64,000 nt of DNA. It comes from Tetrapyrgos nigripes (lineage: Eukaryota > Basidiomycota > Agaricomycetes > Agaricales > Campanellaceae). Shown piece by piece: positions 1 through 10,181 of the stretch (its first letter is position 1; the number at the start of each line of letters is the position of its first letter). Position numbers and translations under genes: made by a program. Where the stretch lies: contig JAACJM010000014.1 of assembly GCA_013368315.1 (NCBI GenBank), positions 868,001 to 932,000 on the forward strand, in the 5' to 3' direction. The notes below the pieces were generated by a model. It worked only from the letters and a program-made list of their open reading frames with translations. It had not been told where the DNA came from and did not search any database.

Positions 1-256
1 GGGAACGGCTAAGTTGAGACCATGCACACTTCAACTCGAGTATTATGAGAGCGAATATGGCGACTCCAGAGGTAGTCGCTCACTTGTCTCTGTCTATAAC
101 GCCATAGAGGTTTGATATGCCAGATCCCAGTATATCTGAAGCCACTGAATTTCCTGCGGACATGGGGGAACGCGTAACGAGTTGTTGTGGCTTGCTTGCC
201 TACAGCTTCGGGACGTGTCGCCAGCTCGCGTCACGGCTTTTTCCTCAAAATTTTGG

Positions 257-2019
257 ATGCAGCGTCTTGCGAGGCAGTTCTACGCATCTTCTCGCATTTT
301 TTGCCGACAAAATGCGGTCGTAAACCGACATGTCTCTAGAAGACATTATGCTGTTGTTCCAAGTCTCTTTCAACTCCCAGAGGGTCTCGCAGAAGGTCGC
401 TATGCTCAGTTCTACCGGCTCATACGGCCAGACTTGTCTGTATACGAGCTTGCTCGTGTCGCCGCTGCTCTAATCACAAACGCAAAGGATGATATCCAGG
501 CCCAAAGGGTCTATCTATTACTTGAAAACAACTACCCGGATCTGGACCAGCAGAAGCTACTCGAGCAGGTCAACCGATTCGTGCAAAACCCACCTCCTGA
601 CAACTTTGACTATTTGCTCTCAGCGCTCCCTACCGAGGAAAGCGGACGACCTGGGGAGTCTGGCCAAGGTGTGTATAAGTTTTTAACTTGATCCTTTTGC
701 CCGCCTTGACGTTTACTCTCAAGGTTCTGAGAAAGCTTTCCGAATTCAAACACTGGAAGACTGCATGGACGTTCTGTCTAGCGAAGCATCAAAACGGCGC
801 ATCCTTACCCTTCCGAAGGTGTATCAACGCCAATGGAAGACGATACTGGCCTCTATACCCAACTCGGAAGATGGATCAGTAAACCCCGTGCAGATGCACT
901 ATCTCGCAGATTTCTTCCAGGGGCATGGAGTCAATGTTGTTTGTCCACTGACATTACCACAAGATGGTGCGTCTCAGTACTTCATACTGGTGTCACTGTT
1001 CTCATCCGTCACCATAGTTTCATCGCAACCAAGAAAGTCATTGGAAGATCTCCAGGAAGAAGTCGACAGCGGTGCTCTTGATCCCTTGGAGCTGGCAGCG
1101 AGGCGTGCACTAGCCGAGACTAGTGAGTACCTTTTTTTTTTTTCGTGTCAAGGTCACCTCTCATAACAAGTCTATTCGTCAAGATCCTGTCAATGAGGTA
1201 GTCGACGAAGTAGAAAAACAATTCCCCAATCTGATGTCTCCCGATCCACTCATGGACTCTCGTAATGTGGTCGACTTCCCTCCCACCAAAACCAACCCGT
1301 ACCACAACCGTGTCGTCGTCCGTAACCACTATTCCATGTTCCACGAAGCTCTCAAGCTTGACGGTTTCGACTTCGATAGCCCCGACTGGAAACCGCATAC
1401 TACCGATCTTGTCGAGGAAGAGGTGGCTGATGCGGAACTTGCAGATCTGGATACAAAGGCGTTTGGCAGAATGCTCATGTTCCCACTCCTCCAACGTTCT
1501 GTCATCCAACAAACGGGTAAAGGCAAAATCAGACATATTCAAGTCTTCGTTGTAGTTGGGAATGGTAAAGGTGCGGTCGGTATGGGGATGGGTACGGCGG
1601 CAGAATTTCCTGAAGCTAGCAGCAAGGCGCGGATAGCTGCGATGAAGAATCTGGATTATGTTGATAGATTTGAGGATAGGACTGTCTGGACGGAGATGGA
1701 GACTAAATTTGGTTCAACGAGGATTCATCTTCGACCGAGACCTGTCGGGTTTGGATTGAGATGTGGACCAGTTATGCATCAGATTTTGAAGGCGGCGGGT
1801 ATCAAGGACATTAGTGGAAAAGTCTGGGGGAGTAGGAACCCGATTATGATTATGCATGCGACGCTGAAGATGTTGCAGGGTGGACATAATCCACTTGGGA
1901 TGGGAGATGGGATTGGGGGCAGGGGAAAGAGGTTATTCAAAGGAACCGGGATGAAGACGGCGTATGACGTGGAGAGAGAGAGGGGAAGGAAGTTAATGGA
2001 CTTCAGGACTGGTAGTTAG
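257..2019 (+). CDS. MRPS5: Mitochondrial small-subunit ribosomal protein uS5m
   Basis: This gene encodes the mitochondrial uS5 protein of the small ribosomal subunit, which helps shape the mRNA entry and decoding region. My model has exons 257-668, 724-966, 1018-1122 and 1184-2019 (531 aa). The 51-nt intron at 967-1017 is optional: it is in frame, and it removes a hydrophobic stretch that does not fit the rest of the protein. The S5 fold starts near residue 365 (GKGKIRH, then VVVGNGKGAVGMGMG) and runs through LRPRPVGFGLRCG and NPLGMGDGIGGRGKR, all typical of mitochondrial S5. I chose the ATG at 257 because it opens a basic, Ser/Arg-rich leader that looks like a mitochondrial presequence; an in-frame alternative start codon upstream is less convincing. 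The roughly 250-residue N-terminal extension is long compared with bacterial S5, as is usual for mitochondrial forms. The family call is firm; the first intron set is moderately firm. Confidence 0.93.
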
Positions 2020-3637
2020 TAGTGTTCAGCGAGATAGGGATGGTAGTCATGAGGTGCTGCTCTATAGTAAACGCTCCCTAATTAATCGCTCATCTTCACG
2101 GCTACTCCAGAGGAGTGGCTGAGATACTCCATCACCATTTCACAGCATCAAGCATACTTGAATGTAAACGTTAAGCTTCCTGAACCGTTTGAATGGTCCC
2201 GTCCTGCTAATAAAAATTGTCTGCAGCCATCTAAATAGGGATAACGCGCGGCTACCAAGCTATCTACGGAATGCTCTGACATATGCGTACGGTACCATTG
2301 CTCGAAGGGGTCTGATCCGATGTAGCCCTGATCCTTCACATTATTTAACTTGGAACGAGTACTTGCTCCAATGCTCCAAATAGGGCTCAGGGCTGTTTGA
2401 TACCAGGTTGTGTATGTACTGCGGTCTTCTGTATATGACCGCTCCGTCCGAGTCTCAAAATGCAGTTGAGATGATCGTTCATTTACAGTTACATTACATA
2501 GCTGGTCGCTAACGTGCTAAATTGGTAAGGGACCGATATTTCCTGCTTCGAGATGATCCTTCTATTCCATACTTCTCAGCTAGTGCTTACGGATATCCGC
2601 AGGACTACACTAGGATGATCGACCTCGAGTTGACTGTTCGATCAGTAACGCAAAAAAACTCACTAGTACTCACTCTGCGCATAAGTAGTAGGAATATTTA
2701 CTGGGGTGAAGATAGTAGGTCTGCGGATGCGATCGATGACTCGCTGTGTCGTAGGAACACTCTCAAGAGGATTTCCAGAGTGGTTAGACGTAGCCGGGAC
2801 TTGACGGTAGGATCTATACCCTTCTTGAATGCGCATTCCAGACTACCTCAGACTACCTGAGTCCTTGAGTTTCGTGGGCCGGGGTATAAACTCCTCGTCG
2901 GAGTCCTCTACCATCGCCGTCCCGGCCACCGTATATTACTAGCACACCTCAGGCTACTTGCTACATTACTAGGACTTAGGCGCTATGCGCTCAAGTGGAC
3001 AATTTTCCTGTTTTTGACAAGGCATTGTTGATGTACCGGTCCGTGTATCTACTAAGTCGATAGGTGTAGCAGAACATGATTTCAAGTAGAACACGTACAT
3101 GCTCTTGACGTGTATTTGCAAATTCGGGAGCTCTGTTAATTTACGTGGCTGGGCGTACTTCTGTAAGACATTGAGCATCGCTTTCCAGGTATCCGTTCAA
3201 CGGGCCTCAGCGGGTACAACATTTACTCCACTACCGAACGACGGAGGGCGGAAGAGCTGAACTCTGAAAATACAGAAGATAATTCTAATCGTAATTGACC
3301 TGTGGCGCGTGCCCGATACATAAGTATACGAATACATACATACTTAGTGATGACAATGCTGGAGATATAGGTAGCCCTGAAAGAAATCAATTGGGGTGAA
3401 GAATTCGAAAAACGCGTGAGTGGGAGAAAACAAACGAGTGAAGGGAGTTAGTGCTACAACTTTTAAGAAAGAAAGGGACGTAAATGAGAGTTGAAGAGGG
3501 AATGCCTGTACATCCCACAAGGTCAGAGAAAGAAAACAAGCTATCATCGTACACAGTACAAGAAACAAGTGGAATTGAAACTGTTTAGGGATGTTCTTTG
3601 AATGGGTGATTTGGGTATCAAAGTTCATTGTATAACT
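2020..3637. other. Intergenic region between convergent genes
   Basis: About 1.6 kb lies between the convergent uS5m and kinase genes. It contains only short reading frames without family resemblance and no RNA gene that I can recognise. It presumably includes both 3' UTRs. I see nothing else in it. Confidence 0.6.
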
Positions 3638-6016
3638 TCATGAAACCTCCGGGGATGAAAATAATTTACTTGGGAGAAACCAATGCCTATGTCGAGATGT
3701 GCGTCTCGAAGCTGGCTCTGCTGGAGCCGTAACGAATGGTGGAATGGTGGTGGTGATGGTGGTGGCGGCGGCAGGGTAGTGAGGTGATAGAGTGGGGGTG
3801 GTGGCCGAAACCAACAGCGTCTTCCCAACGCCGGGCTTACCAATACACGTGGTGGCCATAATCTCGAAGCTGGTCCTTGCCAGGGTAGAATGCGAGATCG
3901 GAATTTGCGAGGCATAATCAGCTGGCGCTTGGCGGAAAGTGAACGTTGCGACGGGCTCCTCGGTCGGCCGCGTCGCTTTCGTGGTAGGTGAGGCTGCGCG
4001 AGGGAAGAAGTGAGAGGGAGATTGTGACCGTGTAGATGCCTGCCAGGAGGAGGGTCGAGGAAAGAACCGAAGAGGCGTGAAAAGTGTTGCTTTGAGTTTG
4101 GTCTCAAAAGACCTTTTGACGGGGTAATTGGGAACGGTGGCAGGGCTGAATGACCTTGAAGGAGGATGAGACGCGTTGGGAGTGTTCGACACGTAAAGAG
4201 AGTAAGACGGCTGACTTTCAACTGCGAGTGCCTGATGGTCCCCCATTCCAACTTCAGACCAGTTCAGAGTATCAGGAGAAGGAGCAGAGGAGCGATGATC
4301 AAAGGAAATATGTGTAGAAATGAATGACGACCTCGTGGTCGTGAAAAGAGAGGGGATTTCCGGTGGGTCGACGACGGAGTTCCACGCCGTTGGGGATGCC
4401 ATTTCTTTATCTTCCGAATCCCCACTGTCTCCTAATGTTACTGACTGCGGCATTGTAATAGGGGAAGATTTCGACTGCGGTATGTTTGTGACGAAGTAAG
4501 CTGAGTCATAGGATCCTGTCTGCTCCTCCACAGCAGTCTCCATAATCGAAGATGAGTCCGTCGACAACGTGCCCAAGCTGTCAGAACCGTTGTAGTACCT
4601 TGGAAGGTGACGAGTACACGTTGTATCGATCGCCAAAGGTTTACGGTGAGGTAACACAGCTCTACCACCAAATGTCGTGTCGAAACTGCTGGGAGTAACG
4701 GGGTACGAAGAAAGCGTCTCGGAGACGCAAGGCGATTCGATGGAAGGAGGTGTTCTCGGCAGGATTGATACATCCCCGCGAACGTCGTCATGAATGATTT
4801 CATGACCATCAGGGTTAATCGCGTATGCAGAAACAGCGGCAGTTGAAGGCGATGGCGAAACCGAGTACTCAGCCACGAAATCCGTCCAGCCACTCTCAGC
4901 CGTTATAGGTGAATGCCTGGCAAAGATAATCTCCGACTCCTGACTCCAATGGGACTTGAAATCTGCCACCATAGACTTAACAGGCTCGTACTTCGTCGAA
5001 GAGGACTCGCTATCAATTTCCATACCAGCTTCCCAAGGACATCGTGCCATGCTACCCTCGAAGATGGCACCGTCAGAGTAGAAAGTGTCCAACTCTTCGA
5101 TGGCCTGTCGTATGTCTGGTATCCTCATGCGATTCCTCCAATCAATAGCGAGCATCCGGAGTAGTAGAGCATTGGCTTCCTGAGAAATAGGAAGAACGGT
5201 GGGGAGGAAACCCATAGGGTCTCTGAGATATGCCTGGAACGTCGGGTCTGAAGGAGAAGCCGATTTCCAGGGATTGCGGCCAGTAGCGAGATTGAGGAGG
5301 ACGATGCCCAACGACCAGATATCGTTGAACATGGGGGAGTAACTGCCTCCTGGGGCTGCTTCACCACCCTGACACTCTACAAGAGATTAAGCAGTTAATC
5401 ATCGGTTAGAAGGCTTAGGGTGATAGAGTGACTTACCAGGACTCATGTGATACACGCTACCAGTACGAAACTCTTCGCTGACTTTATCCGTTGTTGCCAG
5501 TCCAAAATCGGTAATAGCAATCCTAAGACCGCCATCGAAGCAAAGCACGTTCTCGGGTTTGAGGTCGCGATGATAGATTCCAAGCGAGTGACAATACTCT
5601 ACAGCATCTAGGAGCTGGAGGAAGACGTGCTTGATGAGATAGTCATCACCCAAGTACCGACAGTTGTGAAGGATTTGGGAGAAGAGATCATGGTCGGTGG
5701 CATAGTCCATGATGATGAAGGTGTAGTTGAAATCTTCAATGACTCGGTGAAGGGTGACGACATTGGGATGAGCGCTGGCTAATTGGTGAAGAGCAATTTC
5801 GCGAATATGGATCTGACGTTGACGAACGGATTGCGTGTTGTGCCGGTGGACCAAACATTTCACGGCATAGGATTTTGGGGAAGAGGAACAGGTATCTTCG
5901 GCGCGATACACGACGCCATACCCCCCAACACCGAGAACCTCGACGAGCTCTAACGAATCGTCGTCAATGAGCGTCCCGAGGGGAGGGTGTACGACAGAGG
6001 TATTTTCGGAGAGCAT
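3638..6016 (-). CDS. Ran1/Vhs1/Sks1-like serine/threonine protein kinase
   Basis: The gene has two exons on the minus strand (5437-6016 and 3638-5376) separated by a 60-nt GT-AG intron, giving 772 aa. The kinase domain fills roughly residues 25-310. It has a glycine loop (GVGGYGVVYRAED, about 29-41), the ATP lysine in AVK (residue 53), the catalytic loop HRDLKPEN (149-156), DFG (170-172) and an activation-segment end SPECQGG. The intron splits that last motif, which supports the splice. The ECQGG form and the 'SLGIVLLNLATGRNPW' block resemble fungal Ran1/Pat1, Vhs1 and Sks1 kinases, which act in nutrient and cell-cycle control. The remaining 460 residues are Ser/Thr/Pro-rich and low complexity, probably a disordered regulatory tail. 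A P-loop-like GKPGVGKT near the C terminus is likely chance. All kinase residues needed for catalysis are present. The subfamily assignment is inference. Confidence 0.88.
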
Positions 6017-7285
6017 GACGGTCGTCGGTCAGCAACTGGAAAGACTGGACGACGTAGGAGAGAAGAGAACAAGTCAGTACCACCCTTGGTATGGATTCAA
6101 AGACTATAGAGCGTTATTTGGGATTTATAGGGAGTGCAGTGTGCCAAAGCATGTCAAGTCACGTTGGAGCCGGACGTGATTGACATTCTCGGTAGGCGTG
6201 GAGAACATGAGGTAGTTGGGAAGGAAATCACTCACGCAAGTTTGTTGTACGTCGTTCGTCCGATCACAAGTCCTTCACGTTGTATTGCTGAGTAGTGTGA
6301 GGTGCGAGCAAGACTGTACACCTGGATGCACTTGAGTCTATATACTGTCTCGCACTGGTTGAGGACAAGACTACGGATCTGATCTGGATCTCGGATAGAT
6401 TATGCATGAGCCCCGAATCTGGATGTGTCAAACAGGTGTAGTGATCGAAAGCAAGGGGAGCATACATTTCATACCGTCTTCTAGACTTCTACCCCAAGAA
6501 TGAATTTGATAATCTTTCTCGGCCTCCGCTTCTGCAATAGGCGAAAAGGGAGTATTCCGCAGCTGAAGAAAACCCGGTAACGCTCTTTCGAATAGAAACT
6601 AAGCCAAAGTCATTCAGCGACCAGCACTTGGCGACAACTCCTAAGTAACAGTGGTCAATGTTCTATAATAAATTATAAGAGACCTGGTATCAACTCTACT
6701 GACCATTCAACGCAGGTGAATACTGAATCGTACGACAGGGGATGTTATGTCTACGTCGACAATTTCAGGTTGGGTTCTGGAAGGGACAAGCCTGCGGTTG
6801 TCTGGCTTTGTAAGCTAGGGAGCGATGGTACTGTGCAACCTAGACAAATCGCGCCTTTTTTTTACAGGGGCATGGTGGTACTGCCGTGGCGCTCGTTGAC
6901 AGCGCGGCGGGTCAAGATCCCCTCCCTGTAGGCGCTCCCTCAGATGAATCGGTTCCTTGCTCAAAGTTGGATATAGAGCTGCATGCCAGCTACTTGAAGT
7001 ATGAAGGTCAGAAGGAATGCTGGACTAGGTAAACGGTCAGAATCACTGACCGAGTGACCATCGAGGTACTTACCGAAGCCCGCCGGTCATCTTGGCTGCA
7101 AGTGCGCAACGCTGTGTTAGGACCATGCCGGTTATCAACTGTCGCTCACCTAAACGAGCAAATGCCGACTGACAGACTGTTTATAGAACCGCTCCTATGG
7201 AAAAAGCCGAGAATGCATTGTGAGTGCGCCTGATAAAGGAAGCCCTAAAGATTCAGAATCAGAACAATGGTATTGTTTGGTGCTC
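6017..7285. other. Divergent intergenic/promoter region
   Basis: This lies between the divergently transcribed kinase (-) and the KEN-box protein gene (+) and should hold the kinase promoter and 5' UTR. Only short, unconvincing reading frames occur. I see no RNA gene or mobile element. Confidence 0.5.
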
Positions 7286-7331
7286 CACGTGATCCTTTAA
7301 CGCGTCTACGCGTTGTTTGGTTTTCCACGTG
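7286..7331 (+). promoter_or_regulatory. Two E-boxes (CACGTG) inside a direct repeat
   Basis: CACGTG occurs at 7286-7291 and again at 7326-7331, exactly 40 bp apart. Each is embedded in the same longer word (TTGTTTGG, a few bases, CCACGTGATCC). A TATAAG sits just downstream at 7341. CACGTG is the target of class-B bHLH factors. The pair lies 190-235 nt upstream of the next start codon and is a plausible upstream activating element. Confidence 0.5.
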
Positions 7332-7340
7332 ATCCCATGC

Positions 7341-7346
7341 TATAAG
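7341..7346 (+). promoter_or_regulatory. TATA-like box (TATAAG)
   Basis: TATAAG lies 175 nt upstream of the start codon at 7521 and just after the duplicated E-boxes. It is followed by a pyrimidine-rich stretch typical of fungal transcription start regions. Confidence 0.4.
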
Positions 7347-7520
7347 CCCGGGCCAGCAGCTCTCTTCGCTCTTCCTTTAACCCATCCGTGGTCTCCTGTC
7401 TTCTCCATCTTTCTTTGAGCATCGTCCCTTGCTCAATTTTTACCCTTTCAGACGCCCATCGCGACCTTGTCACATTAAAACTTCTTTATCGCCTCGTGTT
7501 TTTGCCGCTGCTGTTCAGTC

Positions 7521-8681
7521 ATGACGCCCAGATCGTTCACTGTGTTTTTAGATGAGGACGCAGCCTTTACTACCACTAGTACCACCACCATCGCCTCTAC
7601 TATCACTACTACTACTACCACCACCACCATCTCGAGGCCGTCTCTTAAAGCATCCGCGTCTTCCCCAGCTATCCTCTCCACCTCCACTTTCTCCTCTACG
7701 ACTCTCACCGATAAAGAGAATTACGACCCTCTCACTGGCGAACGTGCTGCGGCTATTGGAGCCCAAGTTTCTGGGAAGGGAGTGAAGAGAAAGGGCAGCG
7801 TGAGCTCCGGTTCCTGTTCCAGCTCAGGTGGCAGTGTTCTCGTCACCAAATCCGCTGAAGTCAATGTCAAGGAGAATGGCATAGGTTTGAAGGAAAAAGA
7901 GGTGCTTGTTTTGAAGGAAAAGGTGTTGAAGGGGAAAGATATGAGGGACGGTTCGAAGGAACCTGAACCGAAGAAGAGGAGATCTTCTGTTTCTTCCGTC
8001 TCTTCTACTGGCTCTGTGTCTTCAAAAAAGGCCAAGGGAAAGAAGACTTCCGGTGGAAGTGGGTCCGCTAAGAAGCCCACGTCTTCTAGGAAATCTTCCC
8101 GTACTCGCACTCGTGCTTCGCCTGCTCCCGTTATGCCCAGAGTCGACGAAGAAACGGAGGTCGAGGCTACTGTGGAGAGACTCTCCCAGGAGCAAATTGA
8201 CGCGAGATGCTATGATCTCACCGTCTCTCCTCTTGCAGATGTTTCTGAGGCTTACTTCGGGCCTACGACCGGGACGTTGTTGAGTATCGTGGAGTCTCCT
8301 AGCTCAGACGAGGAGAGTGTTGCGTCTGGGTTCAACTTTGTCAAGGTGCTTTTTTTTTTTTTTTTTTTTTTTTTTTTGTTGTAGCCGCGAACAGCGCTAA
8401 CTAGACCTTTCCCCTAGGAACCCTCCACCGAGCCAGAACTACGCGACTATGACTATTTCAGCCTGTCCAACTCTGGCTCTTCTTCTACTCTCCGTGGCTC
8501 TTCACCAATCCCTCCTTCTTCCAATAGCTCTTCCTCCAGCGTTTCCGAACCCAAGCAATTTTCTACTCCCGAACGCAAGAGGATTTACTCGGCATTCACC
8601 TTCACTTCGCCTTCCCCCTCCAGTGAGCGTTACGCTCAGGCGAAACGTGAGACCAGTGTCTCCAAACTCGACCTTTCATAA
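7521..8681 (+). CDS. Low-complexity nuclear protein with KEN box
   Basis: There are two exons (7521-8345 and 8418-8681), phase 0, 362 aa. I do not recognise a catalytic domain. The protein starts MTPRSFTVFLDEDAAF, followed by a Thr run (about residues 17-37), then a KEN box in DKENYDPLTGE (KEN at 65-67). Next come Ser/Lys-rich segments with nuclear-localisation-like clusters (EPKKRR, SKKAKGKK) and an acidic stretch around SSDEES. The C-terminal exon is Ser/Pro-rich with TPERKRIYSAF, a possible CDK-type site. A KEN box followed by an acidic residue and Pro is the degron read by the anaphase-promoting complex with Cdh1, so a cell-cycle-regulated nuclear protein is a reasonable inference. Paired E-boxes lie upstream. 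The frame is kept open by clear codon structure despite the low complexity. Confidence 0.72.
8350..8377 (+). repeat. Poly-T tract (28 T) inside an intron
   Basis: A run of 28 T sits just after the 5' splice site of the only intron (8346-8417) of the KEN-box protein gene. It is a homopolymer tract that may vary in length between strains. Confidence 0.85.
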
Positions 8682-10181
8682 TCATCCATGGACGACACAA
8701 CTCCACACAGTCCCAACAGTTGTGCACTAGCCTTATCTACATACATCTTCAAACAAACAATATTTATTGTCAGGGGCGTCTGTTAATGCTGACCGTTCCT
8801 CCATATGCATCTTTGTCGATCCCCTTGTTTTGTTTTGTTCCGTCTCGTCCCTGTTCCTTGTTCTTGTTCTGCATCTAAATCATCCGTCTCATTCCATCTA
8901 CATACCGCATCCATTTGCTTACGCATCTATCCATTTTCAATGCTTTCGCTATCCAATTCCAAATCCAATGTCAGAAATAACTCCTCATACCTTCATCCCA
9001 TGTTTCTTATCCAGTGTTTTCACTCCCCAATGTTGATGTCAATGTCACACAACAAACACGTATACCACTACCGTATACCGTTACGTTACAGCTACTTTTA
9101 CACGTATTCCAACGTACTTTCACGCATGCATGCTTGACGCTTTAGGCATACCTCCGGACATTGGTATACCACTAATGACGGTCTGGACTTTACATACTTG
9201 CTATCTCTTAGCTATGCATCTAACACATCCTTCTCATGTAGTTGCATACTCAATTCAAAAGTATCCTTTATCTAACCCTCAGTTTGCAATCTCAATGCAT
9301 CTTTCTTTCTTGTTCACAGTTCACAGCCGGGCAGTCCTCATGTTTCGTTTAGAAGTGACTCATTCATCACTTCACACCACCATCAGAACGATCTACACGA
9401 GTAACCTCGCGTATGTCTGGTTGGATGTCATTCTATGTCATTGCTGTAATCATTCGTTCACTTTTCCGGGTCCTTGCCTGGCAATCGATTACCTTGCTGT
9501 TCGGTTGCTTTGCGCTGCTTGTTGACTGCTTGTCTCCATTGTCCAAATCCAATAGCCCCTATCTCGTCGAAGCCCAAACGCGTAACGTCATCCTACATCA
9601 CCAAATAACTTAAACCAGACGCGTACGCTACTTAGGTCGCGTGACCGATTCTCTTATCTCCCGCTTCGATGGCATTTCAACAAGTTGAACTAATCCTTCC
9701 TTATCTCTGTTTGCCCGGGTTATGGGCAGGAAATGAGTTTATTCGGTTTCTTATCTCTCAACAAGCTTCAACAAGTCATATGGACGTCTAGAATGCATTC
9801 AGTAGGGAGTATATATAGACTGTTTGATTTTCCGACTCCAGCTTTGGTTTTTGCTACCAAATCTCGTTGGTGCTGCAGGGATTTGGTCGCAGTCTTATCT
9901 GTCAACTTTTCACGGTGAGTCAAGATGCCCATTAACTTCCCTTCAACCTGGAGCTGGGTCAATTCGAAGCGCCAGCTTTCCATTGTGTGTACTGAGCACG
10001 AGAACATCTGCAGGGACTCCAAGGCACCACATTACTTCATAGGCCTCACGAAGACGAAGACGGACGACGAAGAAGTGAAAGCAAACTCACCTGGCAAAAA
10101 CTCCAAAGACAATCAGGACTACGACAATCACGACGACGCTTGCATTGGAAGACTGTGGATATCAGAACCTAATCTGACAAG
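8682..10181. other. Intergenic region, pyrimidine-rich first half
   Basis: About 1.5 kb. The first kilobase is C/T-rich and lacks convincing coding sequence; open frames there are composition artefacts. It probably holds the 3' UTR of the upstream gene and the promoter and 5' UTR of the permease gene. A GTGAGT at 9913 after a purine/pyrimidine leader could be a 5' UTR intron donor. Confidence 0.5.
9810..9817 (+). promoter_or_regulatory. TATA box (TATATATA)
   Basis: TATATATA lies about 370 nt upstream of the permease start codon. That distance would imply a long 5' leader, possibly with an intron, so the link to the permease is tentative. Confidence 0.35.

Noticed and set aside
3770..3850. 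P-loop-like GKPGVGKT in the kinase tail
   Set aside because: Isolated motif in disordered sequence, no Walker B or NTPase fold around it.
3625..4251. Open 208-codon frame within the kinase C-terminal region, another frame
   Set aside because: Pro/Arg-rich shadow of the low-complexity kinase tail; no family resemblance.
8449..9613. Several 60-130 codon frames after the KEN-box gene
   Set aside because: Pyrimidine-rich composition artefacts; no splice pattern or family match.
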